DNA of 64,000 bases from Papaver somniferum (Eukaryota > Streptophyta > Magnoliopsida > Ranunculales > Papaveraceae): NCBI RefSeq assembly GCF_003573695.1, contig NC_039359.1, positions 120,101,849 to 120,165,848 on the forward strand, written 5' to 3'. A program made the translations under genes and the position numbers. This document shows, piece by piece, positions 35,391 through 46,589 of this stretch; within the stretch, counting starts at the first letter, position 1; every line of letters starts with the position of its first letter. Under the pieces are notes generated by a model, which did not search any database, was not told the origin of the DNA, and saw nothing but the letters and a program-made list of their open reading frames with translations.

Positions 35391-35833
35391 TAGGACATGA
35401 GGCAGGGACTATTGCAATATGAACTCTCTAACTTTTAGTACAATCCTCGTTCAAAACTAAAAATTTGAGAAAAAAATGTGGCAATAATAGAGAGTAAAAA
35501 GTGTATACGTCAGCTGAGGTTACTGGCAATCACAAATAGAAAGGCACAAAGGAATTGTGACAGGCAATTAGAAGTTTTATCCACGAATGGAAACAAATAA
35601 CAAGGAATGCTAGAAAGAGGTGCACAGACTAAAGATGCGACTACATATGAAATTAATCAACCTGTTACGAAGTAGAAAGCTAACTGGCTAAAAGATGAGC
35701 ACTTGGGTTAATTGTAAGTAGTTTTAATTTTTTTTACACAGACATGCTCGTACATCAATGTGAACATTACAACCACAATCCTATTCAGCTTTGCATAAAT
35801 GTTCAGATAACAGCTAGAATTCAGATCTTTCTT
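35391..35833. other. Intergenic, nothing recognised
   Basis: AT-rich spacer between the LINE fragment and the MEMO gene's stop codon. Confidence 0.5.
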
Positions 35834-38800
35834 TCAGGTATCCATCTTTGTTGCTGCAGCAGATGCGTAACTGACGCTGCTATCTCTTGTTGTTTTGCAG
35901 TGACTAGACTGATCGTACTGTAGAAAATTAATTTTTATTTTTGTCGAGCAGTTCTTCAACATCTGGTGGTTCAAAAATAAAAACTTCATTTTATCAGTCA
36001 CGGTAGCCGAGAATAACAGACATTGTAATACATGAAAAACTACTTATAAAAAAAAAAGATGCATGAAAAATTATCAAAACTAAATGGCGACACTCTTTTC
36101 TTATTTTCCCCAATTTTAATTACTAAACTTTTGAAAGAAGAAAGGTATATCAGAGAAGATAGACGCCACCTAATTTCTCTTCTAGTTTAAGTTGTTTTTT
36201 TTTTCCCTATAATTTTGAATATAATGCCAATTATCAAAATAATGCCTATAATTTCTAATAATGGGTCCATGCTCCAATCCAATTTATAAATTTCCGCTGC
36301 TCTACGAATAAACCATAGGGGATACCAGTCTAATGTCTAACTTTGTGTTGGTACTTTTGCCAATTATCATTAACATTTGTCAGCAGACCAGTCAAATATT
36401 AAGCATATACCGATTATCCCAGTTGCCGTTGAACTTAATTGAGTGACAGAACAGAGACCTAACTAACTGAAAAAACTCAGTTCCAGATGCCTCAAGAATG
36501 CAATAGAAATGTACTGTTGACAACTATATTGTTAGCCAGACATCCATGTGGACCAAAATGGGATGTATTAGCATAAACAAAATGAGAGGGTGCGATAGAG
36601 ACTTACATGGAGGAAAACACTGATGGGGTGGCGACCACATATGGTATTTTCATACTCAGAAAGGTACTTTTTGAAGGCTTCTGCATCCCCTGATTCTATG
36701 ATATCCATTCCCATCTTGTCCAAGGCTTCAATGGACTCGTTGATGGCTCCATGTTTTCGGTCATAGTGCATAAAATTAAACCTGGGAGACATAGGGAAAG
36801 ATTGAACTCAAACAATTAAGACGAGGAACTAATAGTCTGAGTAATTGCTGCAACACCCAGTCTAAATGAAGAATCCAATCCCCCTTACTTTTGCATCCAC
36901 TGCATTATTCATGAACATGTAAAAGAAAATTAATAATGAAAATAAACAACAATTGAATGCTAATAGAGGTGCAATAAATATGGGGTAGGTACTCTACCTT
37001 CATCAAGGACCCCAAATGAGATGAAGAATATATAGAATTCAGAACTCATGTGTATAGATAGTTAAAGTAGAGGAGTTGTTTGAAGAACTTGATTAGAGCA
37101 GAGGCACAAAATAACTTTATTCAAGGTATGGCATCTAGAAAGGTAAAGTAGAACTACAATTTTTTGTTGAAGTAAACTAATGCTGGTACTAATGAGTATG
37201 GCATATGTGGCAACCAAGTAAGTTGATAAAGATATGGAGTAACCCTGTGTTACTAATAAGTTAGACGATTGGTAGAACCTTAAAACGTTAGTAAGATACC
37301 TTCACTTTCTTCTTTTGCTTTGTTTAATCATTGCAGATGAAAACTTTCAATATTGATTCATGCAGTATAAATTTGAAGAATATCACTATATTCCATAAAA
37401 ACTTTGTGAACTTACCGAGATCCCCAGTGACAGAAATCCGATGATACGGAAAAGAAATTATTTGGGTGATCCACATATTTAGCCAGCAGTTTCCCGTACA
37501 TGGCTTCGTTTTGAGAGTTAAGAGCGCCAACAAGAATGGGTACAATTTTTACACGGCAACTGGGTCAACAATATAATGTTAGTACAAGAGAAGAGCAGTT
37601 AAGAAGAGAAGCTGAAAACAGAATAACAAATTACCCCTGAAATACTTTGACAAGATATGGCAAGTGCATTTCCATGCTATGTTCTGCTTCGTCAACTTGA
37701 AGATCCATAATTTCAAATTTTCCAGTTGCCTGTAGCTCCTCAATGATTGGTCATCCAAGAAAAAAAGAATATGTCAAAGAATATTTCTTGACCATCACCA
37801 CCATTTGTTTCAGTGAACCTTCACGATTTATTTTTTCATTGGCACTGACACATATATTTCTTTTCTGATAAAAGAGATGCTTAGTGTTTCCTTTTAGAGC
37901 TGCTACAGAAAAGAAAATGTGCAGATGCGTTACAAATTTCATATCAATCACTTTGTAGTTTGGGATAAGCAAATACCTACTAAGGCATCGTATTTACTTT
38001 GGTCTACATTTCAAAATGCAGTTCCTACTCTTGACAATCTCATATTGAGAGGTATGAGTTTATCAGCAAATGTTTATCAAATTGCTTGGAAAATATTGGC
38101 ATAATTCTTGAACAGTTACAAGCTAAGATCTGCGACTACAGGAAACTTAGAAGAAAAATTTTGCGCTTGGTAAGCAGGTAGGCACGTGAATAGAGGTGTA
38201 CGAATCACGAGATAAATCCCATACACAATATGTTGGATAATCTGGAATTAAAGGAACGGACTGATCCTTAACAGAAAGAACACAGGCACACAAACTATCA
38301 TAGTCTGAGTAACTATCATATCCTTAACGGACGGATATTAGATGTAGTACTGCACTAAACATTATGTAAAAAAGGGAAAGTGTTTGAATTGAAATACCAG
38401 TAAATGCTGATAGTTTTTTGTTTTCAATAAAACATTTGCTCTTTTTGCCCTCAAAAAAAGGAGTTCTCATTTTCTAATGCAACAAGAGAAAAAATTGGCC
38501 GATACTGTAGCTAATTTTTTTGTTGTTGTATGAACAGGAAACAATAAATGGCATACTAAAGTTAAGCAAGTGCTGGGGGATCTGCTGTTAGACCCTCATA
38601 TTTCTTCAACAGTGTGGAAAGACATAACTAACAAAGCACATTTGGTCAAAGAAGAGAGAAGAAAGATAGTCGTTAAGGATCATACACTATTGCTACTGAC
38701 ATAAAAGCACCATATGAATCTTTCAAATGAAAACCATCCCAGTGAACTTTGTCAAAGTGAATTACTACCTAAAACTAGTATACTACATCAGATTTAATAG

Positions 38801-40602
38801 AATTGCAAGCTCACATGCTCAAAAAATAGAAACTTGTCCTTCAATCATATGCATTCAGAAAGGATTTATGCAACAAGTTTTAGAGACAACGATTACATAC
38901 CTTCCAGATCAATAGGTAGGTCTCCCAGAGGTGTTTTGTAAGCTATGGCTGTTGAGAGGGCCATTTTGGAGTGTAATAATGGTGAGATGGGCCAAGAAGA
39001 AACACCCGAGTACTGAAACGGATCAGTGACGTGATATTAGCAATTTATTTATAGATGCTACATTACTTGGTCTTTCACAAGTACTGTCTTAACTAGGTTG
39101 GTGTGAAAACAGTTAGATGTAAGATTAGACAGCTCAAAAAATTCCATAAATATCACCTGACTATTCCAAAACAACTAGAACTAACACAAATGTTATCCAA
39201 TGGTAATCCTAAGATGACAAAAGGTTGTTCAGGAGAAGTACAATGCACACATCATCTGCAAAGATGTTCACTTTTTCGACGTACAAATCTCAAGAACCTT
39301 CTATTAACAGGTGAATTATGGTGTTTTTTTTTTCTATTGCTTGTACCTTGGTAGCTCTTCTCTTTCCACCTAACCCCTATTTTAGTCTATTATTCATGCT
39401 ATAGACAGCCTACTGAACATGGTTTCCAGCATTCCTGTATTACAGCTTGGGTGGCTGGTTCTCAAAGAATCTTTCTTCTAATCTCAACCTCCAGACACTC
39501 CTCATAATGTGAGACACCATTCACCACACAAACTGACAACTCACATATGTAAACTGTATCCTGCCTCAACCTCCCACAAAATACAATAAATAACAATGTG
39601 ACAATAACGTAAACCAATTTGTTATGCAATTCTTTCACTTTACCTCCACTCTCCCGTTGGAGTGTTTGCGCTCTTGTTTGATATTGATATGGCATCATAA
39701 ACAAATTAATCATCTTCTGGTTTCTGAAACTACATGTTCAGATATGACAGATAGCAGCCAACTATGATGCTTATCAACGGTATAACATGCTACATAGACT
39801 AACTCAACTTTTTTAGCATACTTAGCTTTGCTCCCAGGGTTCGACACAAGTAAGCAGTACCGGAGAATCAAATAAGTACAGGATGTTTGAACTAGGTTAT
39901 CTTGTAATTCAAGGAGTTCTCATTTCAGTAAATAACTAAAAGTAGAACCTACATATGTTTACCAACACGAAATACCTCCAGAAAACTGATAAATAGAGAT
40001 ATCACCAAGAAATATTCCTATCTAGAAACTAGGTCATAGTAAAGAGTAACACCAGATACATGATTAAGATGTAGAAACATAATGACGAATCTTATCATAC
40101 ATCAAACCTCATTTTTAAGAACGCACTTCTTGCAAATGATGCTTAAGTAAAGAAGTTACCAACACATAATAGGAATAGTATGAGAACAAAATTGAGTTTA
40201 AAAACAAATTGGCTCACATATTAGTAGGGTCTATATTAGCAAATGAATATGCTGCACAGCGACCTGAGAATGAATAACCAGCATGCCTGTACCATAAAAC
40301 ACAGCAATCAAAAGAATTAGCTTAGCTCAGCCCTCCGGAGGTTTCAATCAGAGATGGAAGTCATATTTGTGTAACTTACGGAGCAATGACCCCTCTTACA
40401 TCAGGGGATTTAGCAAGGCCAGTTGCTTGGAGCCACCCATCAAGCTCTGCCCCTAATTTCGCAGCTGAAAATAAAAAAGAGCATTAAAATCCCAAAAAAT
40501 ATAGAGCAACGACTGAAGAAAGATCATAATGATGATTAAGAATAACTTACGGTTATCAGTGTACCATGATCCTGCATGTGATGCTTTTCTCAATCTCTCC
40601 AT
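35834..40602 (-). pseudogene. MEMO1: MEMO1-family protein gene with two lesions
   Basis: Eight exons on the complement: 40602-40551, 40464-40380, 40286-40218, 39012-38901, 37746-37635, 37559-37416, 36781-36607, 35962-35834. With one missing base restored the lengths sum to 879 nt (292 aa), the normal plant size. It starts MERLRKASHAGSWYTDN. The metal-site positions known from MEMO1 are present: His in APHAGYSFSG, His in LLGPSHHYYTPK, His in [11 protein letters not shown], and Cys in TICGRHPISVF. MEMO proteins share the class III extradiol dioxygenase fold; the plant role is poorly known. Lesion 1: exon 4 lacks one base of the Cys codon after YYTPK (between 38961 and 38962), so it reads WPSQQP and stop. 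Lesion 2: the acceptor before exon 5 (complement of 37747..37748) is AA, not AG. All other borders are consensus. A decaying gene fits best; an assembly error could explain the first lesion only. Confidence 0.85.
37919..38104 (+). pseudogene. LINE zf-RVT fragment in a MEMO intron
   Basis: The 61-aa ORF contains VWDKQIPTKASYLLWSTFQN and then VPTLDNLILRGM, matching the zf-RVT block of plant LINEs (WK..VPPKV..F.W......TxDNL..RG). It lies antisense to MEMO within the 1.15-kb intron between exons 4 and 5, next to the damaged acceptor. Confidence 0.6.
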
Positions 40603-40915
40603 TTTCTTGGATTAATTTTGTTTTTTTTTGTCAGGAATTTGTGAAAAAAAGGATAAGATGGAACCCTAACTTCAGTATGAAATACACTGCCTAAATGAAT
40701 ACTTCCCACTTCGATCTTTCCGGAAAGAGATAAGTTATAGTTATGACACGCATCGAATTTCTAACAGCATTTCTGACTTAAAAAGAGTTTTATATAGGAG
40801 TAGATTCCACTTTCTCCACCGAACTTTGATTCCTCTTGCTAAAATAGAGTTAACCCCGACGTCCCAAACCTTGGTAGTAGGGTTGACAAATAGTGAACCA
40901 ATGTTGGCCTCCCGA
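40603..40915 (-). promoter_or_regulatory. Upstream region of the MEMO1-family gene
   Basis: Leader and promoter are expected here on the complement. No clear TATA box stands out. A small T run sits at 40621..40629. Confidence 0.3.
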
Positions 40916-41905
40916 CATTAAAGGTAAGTCACATGATGTGCTAATCAAGCAGTTAGATTAGCAGTGCACGTAAGCTATGACTACATTCTAAGTCCTATGA
41001 GAGTACTAATTTAATAGTTAGATTAGACTAAGTCCTATGATTAGATTGAACTGTTAGATTAGCAGAAAAGTGTTGCAATTTAAAAGAAAAATGTGTTGTC
41101 TATTTGTTCACACTAGTTTTCTCATAGCATTTGTTTGCAGTTGAACTAGCAGCGAGCAACGCAATAAAAATTACCTTTTCGCTAAATAGTTCAGCGTTGA
41201 CGAGAATATTCCAGCGCATCTGCGTTGAATGGAAACAAGTTGACAATGAGGGCTGAATGAAACAGCGTTGGCACTCTGAACTCCCATCGGTCACTATTCA
41301 CAATTCACATTCAACCTCTATCCTCTCACTAGACTAAACCCTCTCTCTCTCATATGCATTACAGACATTTGATGCATCACTTATTATCTCACTAGACTAA
41401 CTAGAGTACTGGACCCTCTTTCTCTCTTTCCTTGATTTCATTTTTGTTGACTGTTCTCTGTCTCTTTCTTTTTCTTTCTTTAGTCGTTAACAATGATGTT
41501 GGTGCATAAGATGATAATAATAAACAAATAATACTGCACACTTTCCATAAAAGATAAAAAAAAATGAAAAAAGGTTTTGGTGGACTGCTAATCTAGCTGC
41601 TAGATTAGCACACCACAGGACCAAGCCTTAACAGTCCACGTCATGCAGGACTACCGTTTAGTGTTGTTTGGTTCATCGCAACCAATCTCAGCCATCAGAT
41701 CAAAAAATAAATCAAGATGTGTTGAATTATTCAGCGAAAAGGTAATTTTTGTAACGTTGAACCATTCAACGCTACTAGTTCAACTGCGAGCAAATGCAAA
41801 GAGAGAGAACTAGTGCTAAATAATAAACAACACTTTTTTTTTGAACTGCAACACTTTTTGGCTAATCTAGCAGCTCAATCTAGCCCATTGAACTTAGCCT
41901 AAGAA
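40916..41905. repeat. Cluster of inverted-repeat elements (MITE-like)
   Basis: The segment 41026..41210 reappears as a reverse complement at 41715..41905, a pair of about 190-bp arms. Shared blocks include TAGATTAGC, AAAAGTGTTGCA, CAGTTGAACTAG and ATTACCTTTTCGCT. A second, overlapping pair joins 40935..40990 with 41578..41635, around GTGTGCTAATC and GATTAGCAGT. No ORF of note. This looks like one MITE inside or overlapping another, just upstream of the MEMO gene. Confidence 0.7.
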
Positions 41906-42039
41906 GATCATAGTGCCAGTAGGTGCCTCTACTAAATCAATAATTAGCATTGGTTTCTATAACCTACTGGCTTGTTTTTTTATTTATTTATCAGAAAAGG
42001 ATGAAATTCATTGAAGATGTGGATTACAGTTTCACCTAA

Positions 42040-42545
42040 GGGTGTGAATGGATGCATAGGAATGCGGATAGGGTGTATTAGTATCCGAATCTAAAAATTT
42101 CATACAGTATCCGAATTCGATTCGAGATCTTAATGAATATAATATATTTCACTTTGAATTCGTATCCGAACTTTTATCCGGGTATAGGATATCCGATCCA
42201 AAATCATAAGAAACAATAAATTTTCGTATTTTTGTAAAAAATCAATATTAAATAATTAAAAAAATAGGATGAAGATATTTGTAAATGATTTTTTTAATAA
42301 TTAAATATGATATATACTTTTCTTGGTTTAAAAAATATATATATATTTTTAAAAATTTCGGTTACGAATATTTCAAATGCGGATATTTTCATATCTGAAT
42401 ATCGTATTCGGTTAATTATATTTTCGGATAAAATATTTGGATATCCGAATCCGAAAATTATTATCGAATAATATTTGACGTTTCGAATGCGAAGTCGAAC
42501 GAATTTAGAAGTTTTTGGACATCCATTTACACCAAATCCAAACAC
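42040..42545. repeat. Small inverted-repeat element rich in TATCCGAAT motifs
   Basis: The left end, AGGGTGTGAATGGATG, pairs with the complement of the right end, TTGGTGTAAATGGATG. The interior repeats ATCCGAAT and CGGATA-type words many times in both orientations. No coding capacity. A hAT-like MITE is likely, but the target duplication is not clear. Confidence 0.55.
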
Positions 42546-42990
42546 ATTACAACCTGTGAATTTAATTGCTATCGAGAACCACCTTTCAATTGGTCAACAA
42601 GTTAGTGAAAGAGTTATATCTAAACCACCCAATAATTTTTTCCCCAAAAATAAATCAAGGCCTTGATTTCCTGAATCGAGTCTTTGTTTATTCTTTTTCC
42701 ATTCTTTTTGGCCATTGATCTTGCATCATGCTCAGACCAAATTGCTAATATGATTGCAAATGGCATTTGACTGAGTTGGATGATATCTATGACCATTCGC
42801 TCTCATGCCCAGTTTCTGAAGAGTCTTTGTAACTCTGATTTGTCACTAAAACTGTCAGGCTGATCACTTGGCACTTGATCTTCATACTTTTCACCATCCT
42901 GGACAAAGGCCTTGATGAAATCAATCTGGTGCTCAAAAACATAATGATAATCATATGACATTTATTTATTTTCCGAACCATACTCAATAC
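42546..42990. other. Intergenic, no supported gene
   Basis: Short ORFs on both strands show no motif. Confidence 0.4.
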
Positions 42991-44460
42991 CAACATAGAT
43001 ATTACAATTAAGAACAAGTTCAAATTGAACTCTCCCCCATTTTATGTTATTCCCAAGAGAATAGCAAATGCGACCTTTCTCTAAAAGAGAAGGATTTTTA
43101 TAATAGATTTTAGCAATCTCACAAGGGGATATGATATAGGAATCAATCACTAAAAGTTTTTCATAAGATCGTGTTACTAAACAATTTAGAACCATCTCAT
43201 GGTAATCAAACAATACACAATGTGTAATCATAAAAATCAAGTATTGTGATCATCTTAGCTAAAATATAAACTTGTGTCAACAAGATTCGATTTACACTAA
43301 GAACGGTGAATTAACCTTTTTTGCAAGGAGTTACTCCATGAATTGGCAACTAAAAGCATATGAAAATATTTCCTTTGACAAAGAAGAAGTTGCATATATC
43401 TATAAGTCATTAACAATCGTGCATTATATGTTGACATATGGACCAACAAGGTCGTGAGCAAGCAAGCAATAATTATGTTGAATAACACTCACGACTTCAA
43501 CCATTATCCACAATCTCAAAATATTTTGTGAAAAAATTATTTTAGAAGTGTTTATGAGAGTTGTATCAAAGTCGAACACAGTTGTAAAACAGTTTGTGAG
43601 CTTCTGGTTAAATCTGAAATGACTAGGTATGCATACCACACGAATTCAGGCTCTAGGGGTACGCTTACCCTAGCCAGTTCGTGAAGTCAAATCCCAATGG
43701 TACGCGTATTAGGTATGCATACCGTAACCAGTTCACAAACTTAAATCCCAAGGGTATGCGTACTCCTCCCCCTACCCCAAAATTATCGAACTCATATCAA
43801 AAGGGAATGTGTACGAAGTGTGCGTACATACCCTGTTATCAGAATTCACAATTGAAAACTCTTTTTAAATAATTTGAGATTTTCTCAATGGTCATAGATA
43901 ATAAATATCATTGCTTGGGAAATTTTCAAATGATCAACTTGAAATAAAAATAGTTCATGAACAATAAATTGTTCTTAACCAAGATTGTTAAAACAAGCTT
44001 GAATCATATTTCAAGAGTTTAGGAAAGACAAGCTTGATACCGAAATTTCTTCTTTGCAGTAAAATTTAAAAGCCAAAAGTCATTGACTTTGTTTGCTTCT
44101 TCCGACTTGTATATTTGAGAACTTCATCACAAATCAAGTTGGGTAAACAAGAATCATACTCGAGGTATATGATCATTAGCCGCATTGGTTTGTCTATCAT
44201 AAGTACTTTACCTTTGATACATTATCTCTTAACTAATGGCGAATGATGTACCCATAATCTGTATGATTTTCATGTCTTGGGTTCTACCCGAAAAATCATA
44301 ACCTAAGTTTAAATATATCAACATTAGGATTAGATAAATTATCTAAGAGCATATCCTTAGCGAACATAGGAACTCAAAGACAAGAGTGTTTTTGGTGTTA
44401 ATAGATCACGACATCAAGCATATATGTAACATAAAGCTTGCTCAAGTTTATAGACATACC
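42991..44460 (-). repeat. Degenerate copia-type LTR or fragment
   Basis: It contains a cluster of GGTACGCGTATT, GGTATGCATACC and GGTATGCGTACTCC motifs (43630..43840), interleaved with CAGTTCACAAACTTAAATCCCA. That is the same arrangement as in the LTRs at 16876 and 46590. The ends are not sharp, and it may combine pieces of more than one LTR. No gene is supported. Confidence 0.5.
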
Positions 44461-46392
44461 TTTTTAGAAGAATGATAGACGCATTTATGTGTCTACTTTA
44501 GTCTCAATTTCCAAGTTATTAGTACCAATTTTTGTACTTATTTCGGTATTTTATGTCTTTTTAGGTATTTTGGGAGAAATAAGCTTTTGCGGGGAAATTG
44601 ACTCAAAAAGTGGTATTTGCACCCCCTCGGGAGGAATTACTAATGACACCCCAGAAATGTGTTAAAGGCACTCGAAGGAGTTGATAAAGGTACCCAAGAA
44701 ATTTACCATCTATACACAAATTACTAAGGGGCACCCTGATCGCTATTTGCACCCCGAAAGCTCGGATAAGGGGCAACCATCTTCAACAATTCAAATTATG
44801 GAATTTGGCGGGAAAAGTGGTTTTAATGGCTGCAGAATTAGGGTTCGTGATTTGAAGGGGTTGTGAAGAGACGAAACAGCCGAAATCAAATGGGTTTGTT
44901 CATAGGGACTAAAATGCATGGTAATGGGTTTTTATTCAGTTGGAATTGGCTGGATAATAACCAATTAAGAAAAACAGAGAAAGTACCATTCTCGGTTCCG
45001 GAAAGTTCAGTGTGGATTATGGGAAGGATTTGGGGGGACTTAACCGCTATAATTGATTGATATTGGCCTGTTAAGATGAAAAAATAATGTTATATGATTT
45101 GGATTCATAAAATAGGGAAGTTGACGTGGTTTTGGTTAAAACAGAGCAACCAAATATTCTCGAGATATTTTCAGCTATTTTTGGGATATTTTCGTGTATA
45201 TAATCATGTTTACCTACTTCCGAGATGAGGGTGCAACATGTGGGGGTGTTCTGCCGCAAGAAGACGTATGTAAATCAACTAAAGATGCATTAAAAAGTCA
45301 AAATATCCCCGTGAGAGGAAAGAAGATCATTTGGAGTAATGAAAGATATTTTTAGAGTTTGTGGAGTATATAAGGACGTGTTGGGATACCAGAGGTGGAC
45401 GGATAGCCTGGGAGGGAATAGATACTGCAGAATCGAAAAATCACAAATTTCAGAAATATTTCCTACTGCTACATATTTCCTACTGCTACATATTCAAGAA
45501 CACGAAGAACAAAGGTAAGCCAGGAACGGTCGCAGAAGTTGTCGTTGTTTAACCACATAATATGTATATCGTTCTTTAGTCAATAGAGAAAAACCTTTAG
45601 CCACTGTGCCATTTGTTAGCTGAACAGTTCAACTCAGTAGCTAAAGACCTTTAGCACTGAAAATCGTTGTAAGAAAATTTCATTATTTTTAATACAATGA
45701 TCAATCAAATTTTCTCCACTTTTCAATTCGTGAGTAGCTAAATTTCTTTTCTAAGGTTTTGGAAGAAGCTATTTTCGATGCGTAAATTTTAGTAATTAAT
45801 TTTCTTTGACAATTACTCCATTTTTATGCTTTAAAATTACTAAAATTTTTCTCTTCTTTACATGCTTCATATTAATTGTTTTGGGTAGTTTAAGATACCG
45901 ATCTTTTATAAGCGAAGGAAAATTAGGCCTTAGAGTAGTAACGAGAGTCATAAAAACGGATTGAAACGTCATATCTTCCAAAGAATGAGATTGGGGTTCA
46001 AAACTTTTTTGGGTATGTAATAGGAGTATTTTGTCAAAGAAATTATTATTGAGTTTGCAAATATCGGAAGTAGTGGAATCCAAAACCCTAGATTCATGTC
46101 TCCTTGGTAACAAAATCATAATTTAATTAGTTTTTCTTAGTATTCTCTTTATTAATATTAAAACCAAATCTTCATAAAAGTCTGAGAATCGAATCTTTTC
46201 TTACCGCTGTTAAAACTACATCAAAGAATCCAATCACGAACTACGACTTTACCAGATATTAAACATTTTACTCAACATAATATGTGTGCCCTAGTTCTTG
46301 TTCCTTCCTCATCATGTTTTATACTAGGTTCTTTCTTGGTGAGGATGCACTTTCAATACAATCAAGTTGTTTTGAGGTGAACATCATTTAGT
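44461..46392. repeat. Unclassified LTR-like repeat region
   Basis: The text from TGATAGACGCATTTATGTG (44473) onward is typical of LTR starts, with many short GC-rich and AT-rich words and no long ORF. An exact tandem duplication of about 18 bp (TATTTCCTACTGCTACA) lies at 45457..45493. The end of the unit could not be fixed. Confidence 0.35.
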
Positions 46393-46589
46393 TCACCACA
46401 GAAACAAAGTCACACTTAAGGTCTCTAGGAATTTTAAAACTTCCTTGAAACTTTCAACGACTTTTTCGTACCTCATTAAGATGTTGACACTTGTCGTGCT
46501 CTTTTCTGGGAGATCATTCTTATTGACACTTGTTGCTTTATTGATATTGTTTGGAATCGATGTGTGGCTTTTGGAGCAACGTGTCTTTT
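46393..46589 (-). pseudogene. Unrecognised ORF adjoining a copia LTR
   Basis: The complement reads CSKSHTSIPNNINKATSVNK and ends FLETLSVTLFLW before a stop. It directly follows the LTR end at 46590 with no primer-binding sequence between. It might be a gag remnant, or host DNA. Function unknown. Confidence 0.25.
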
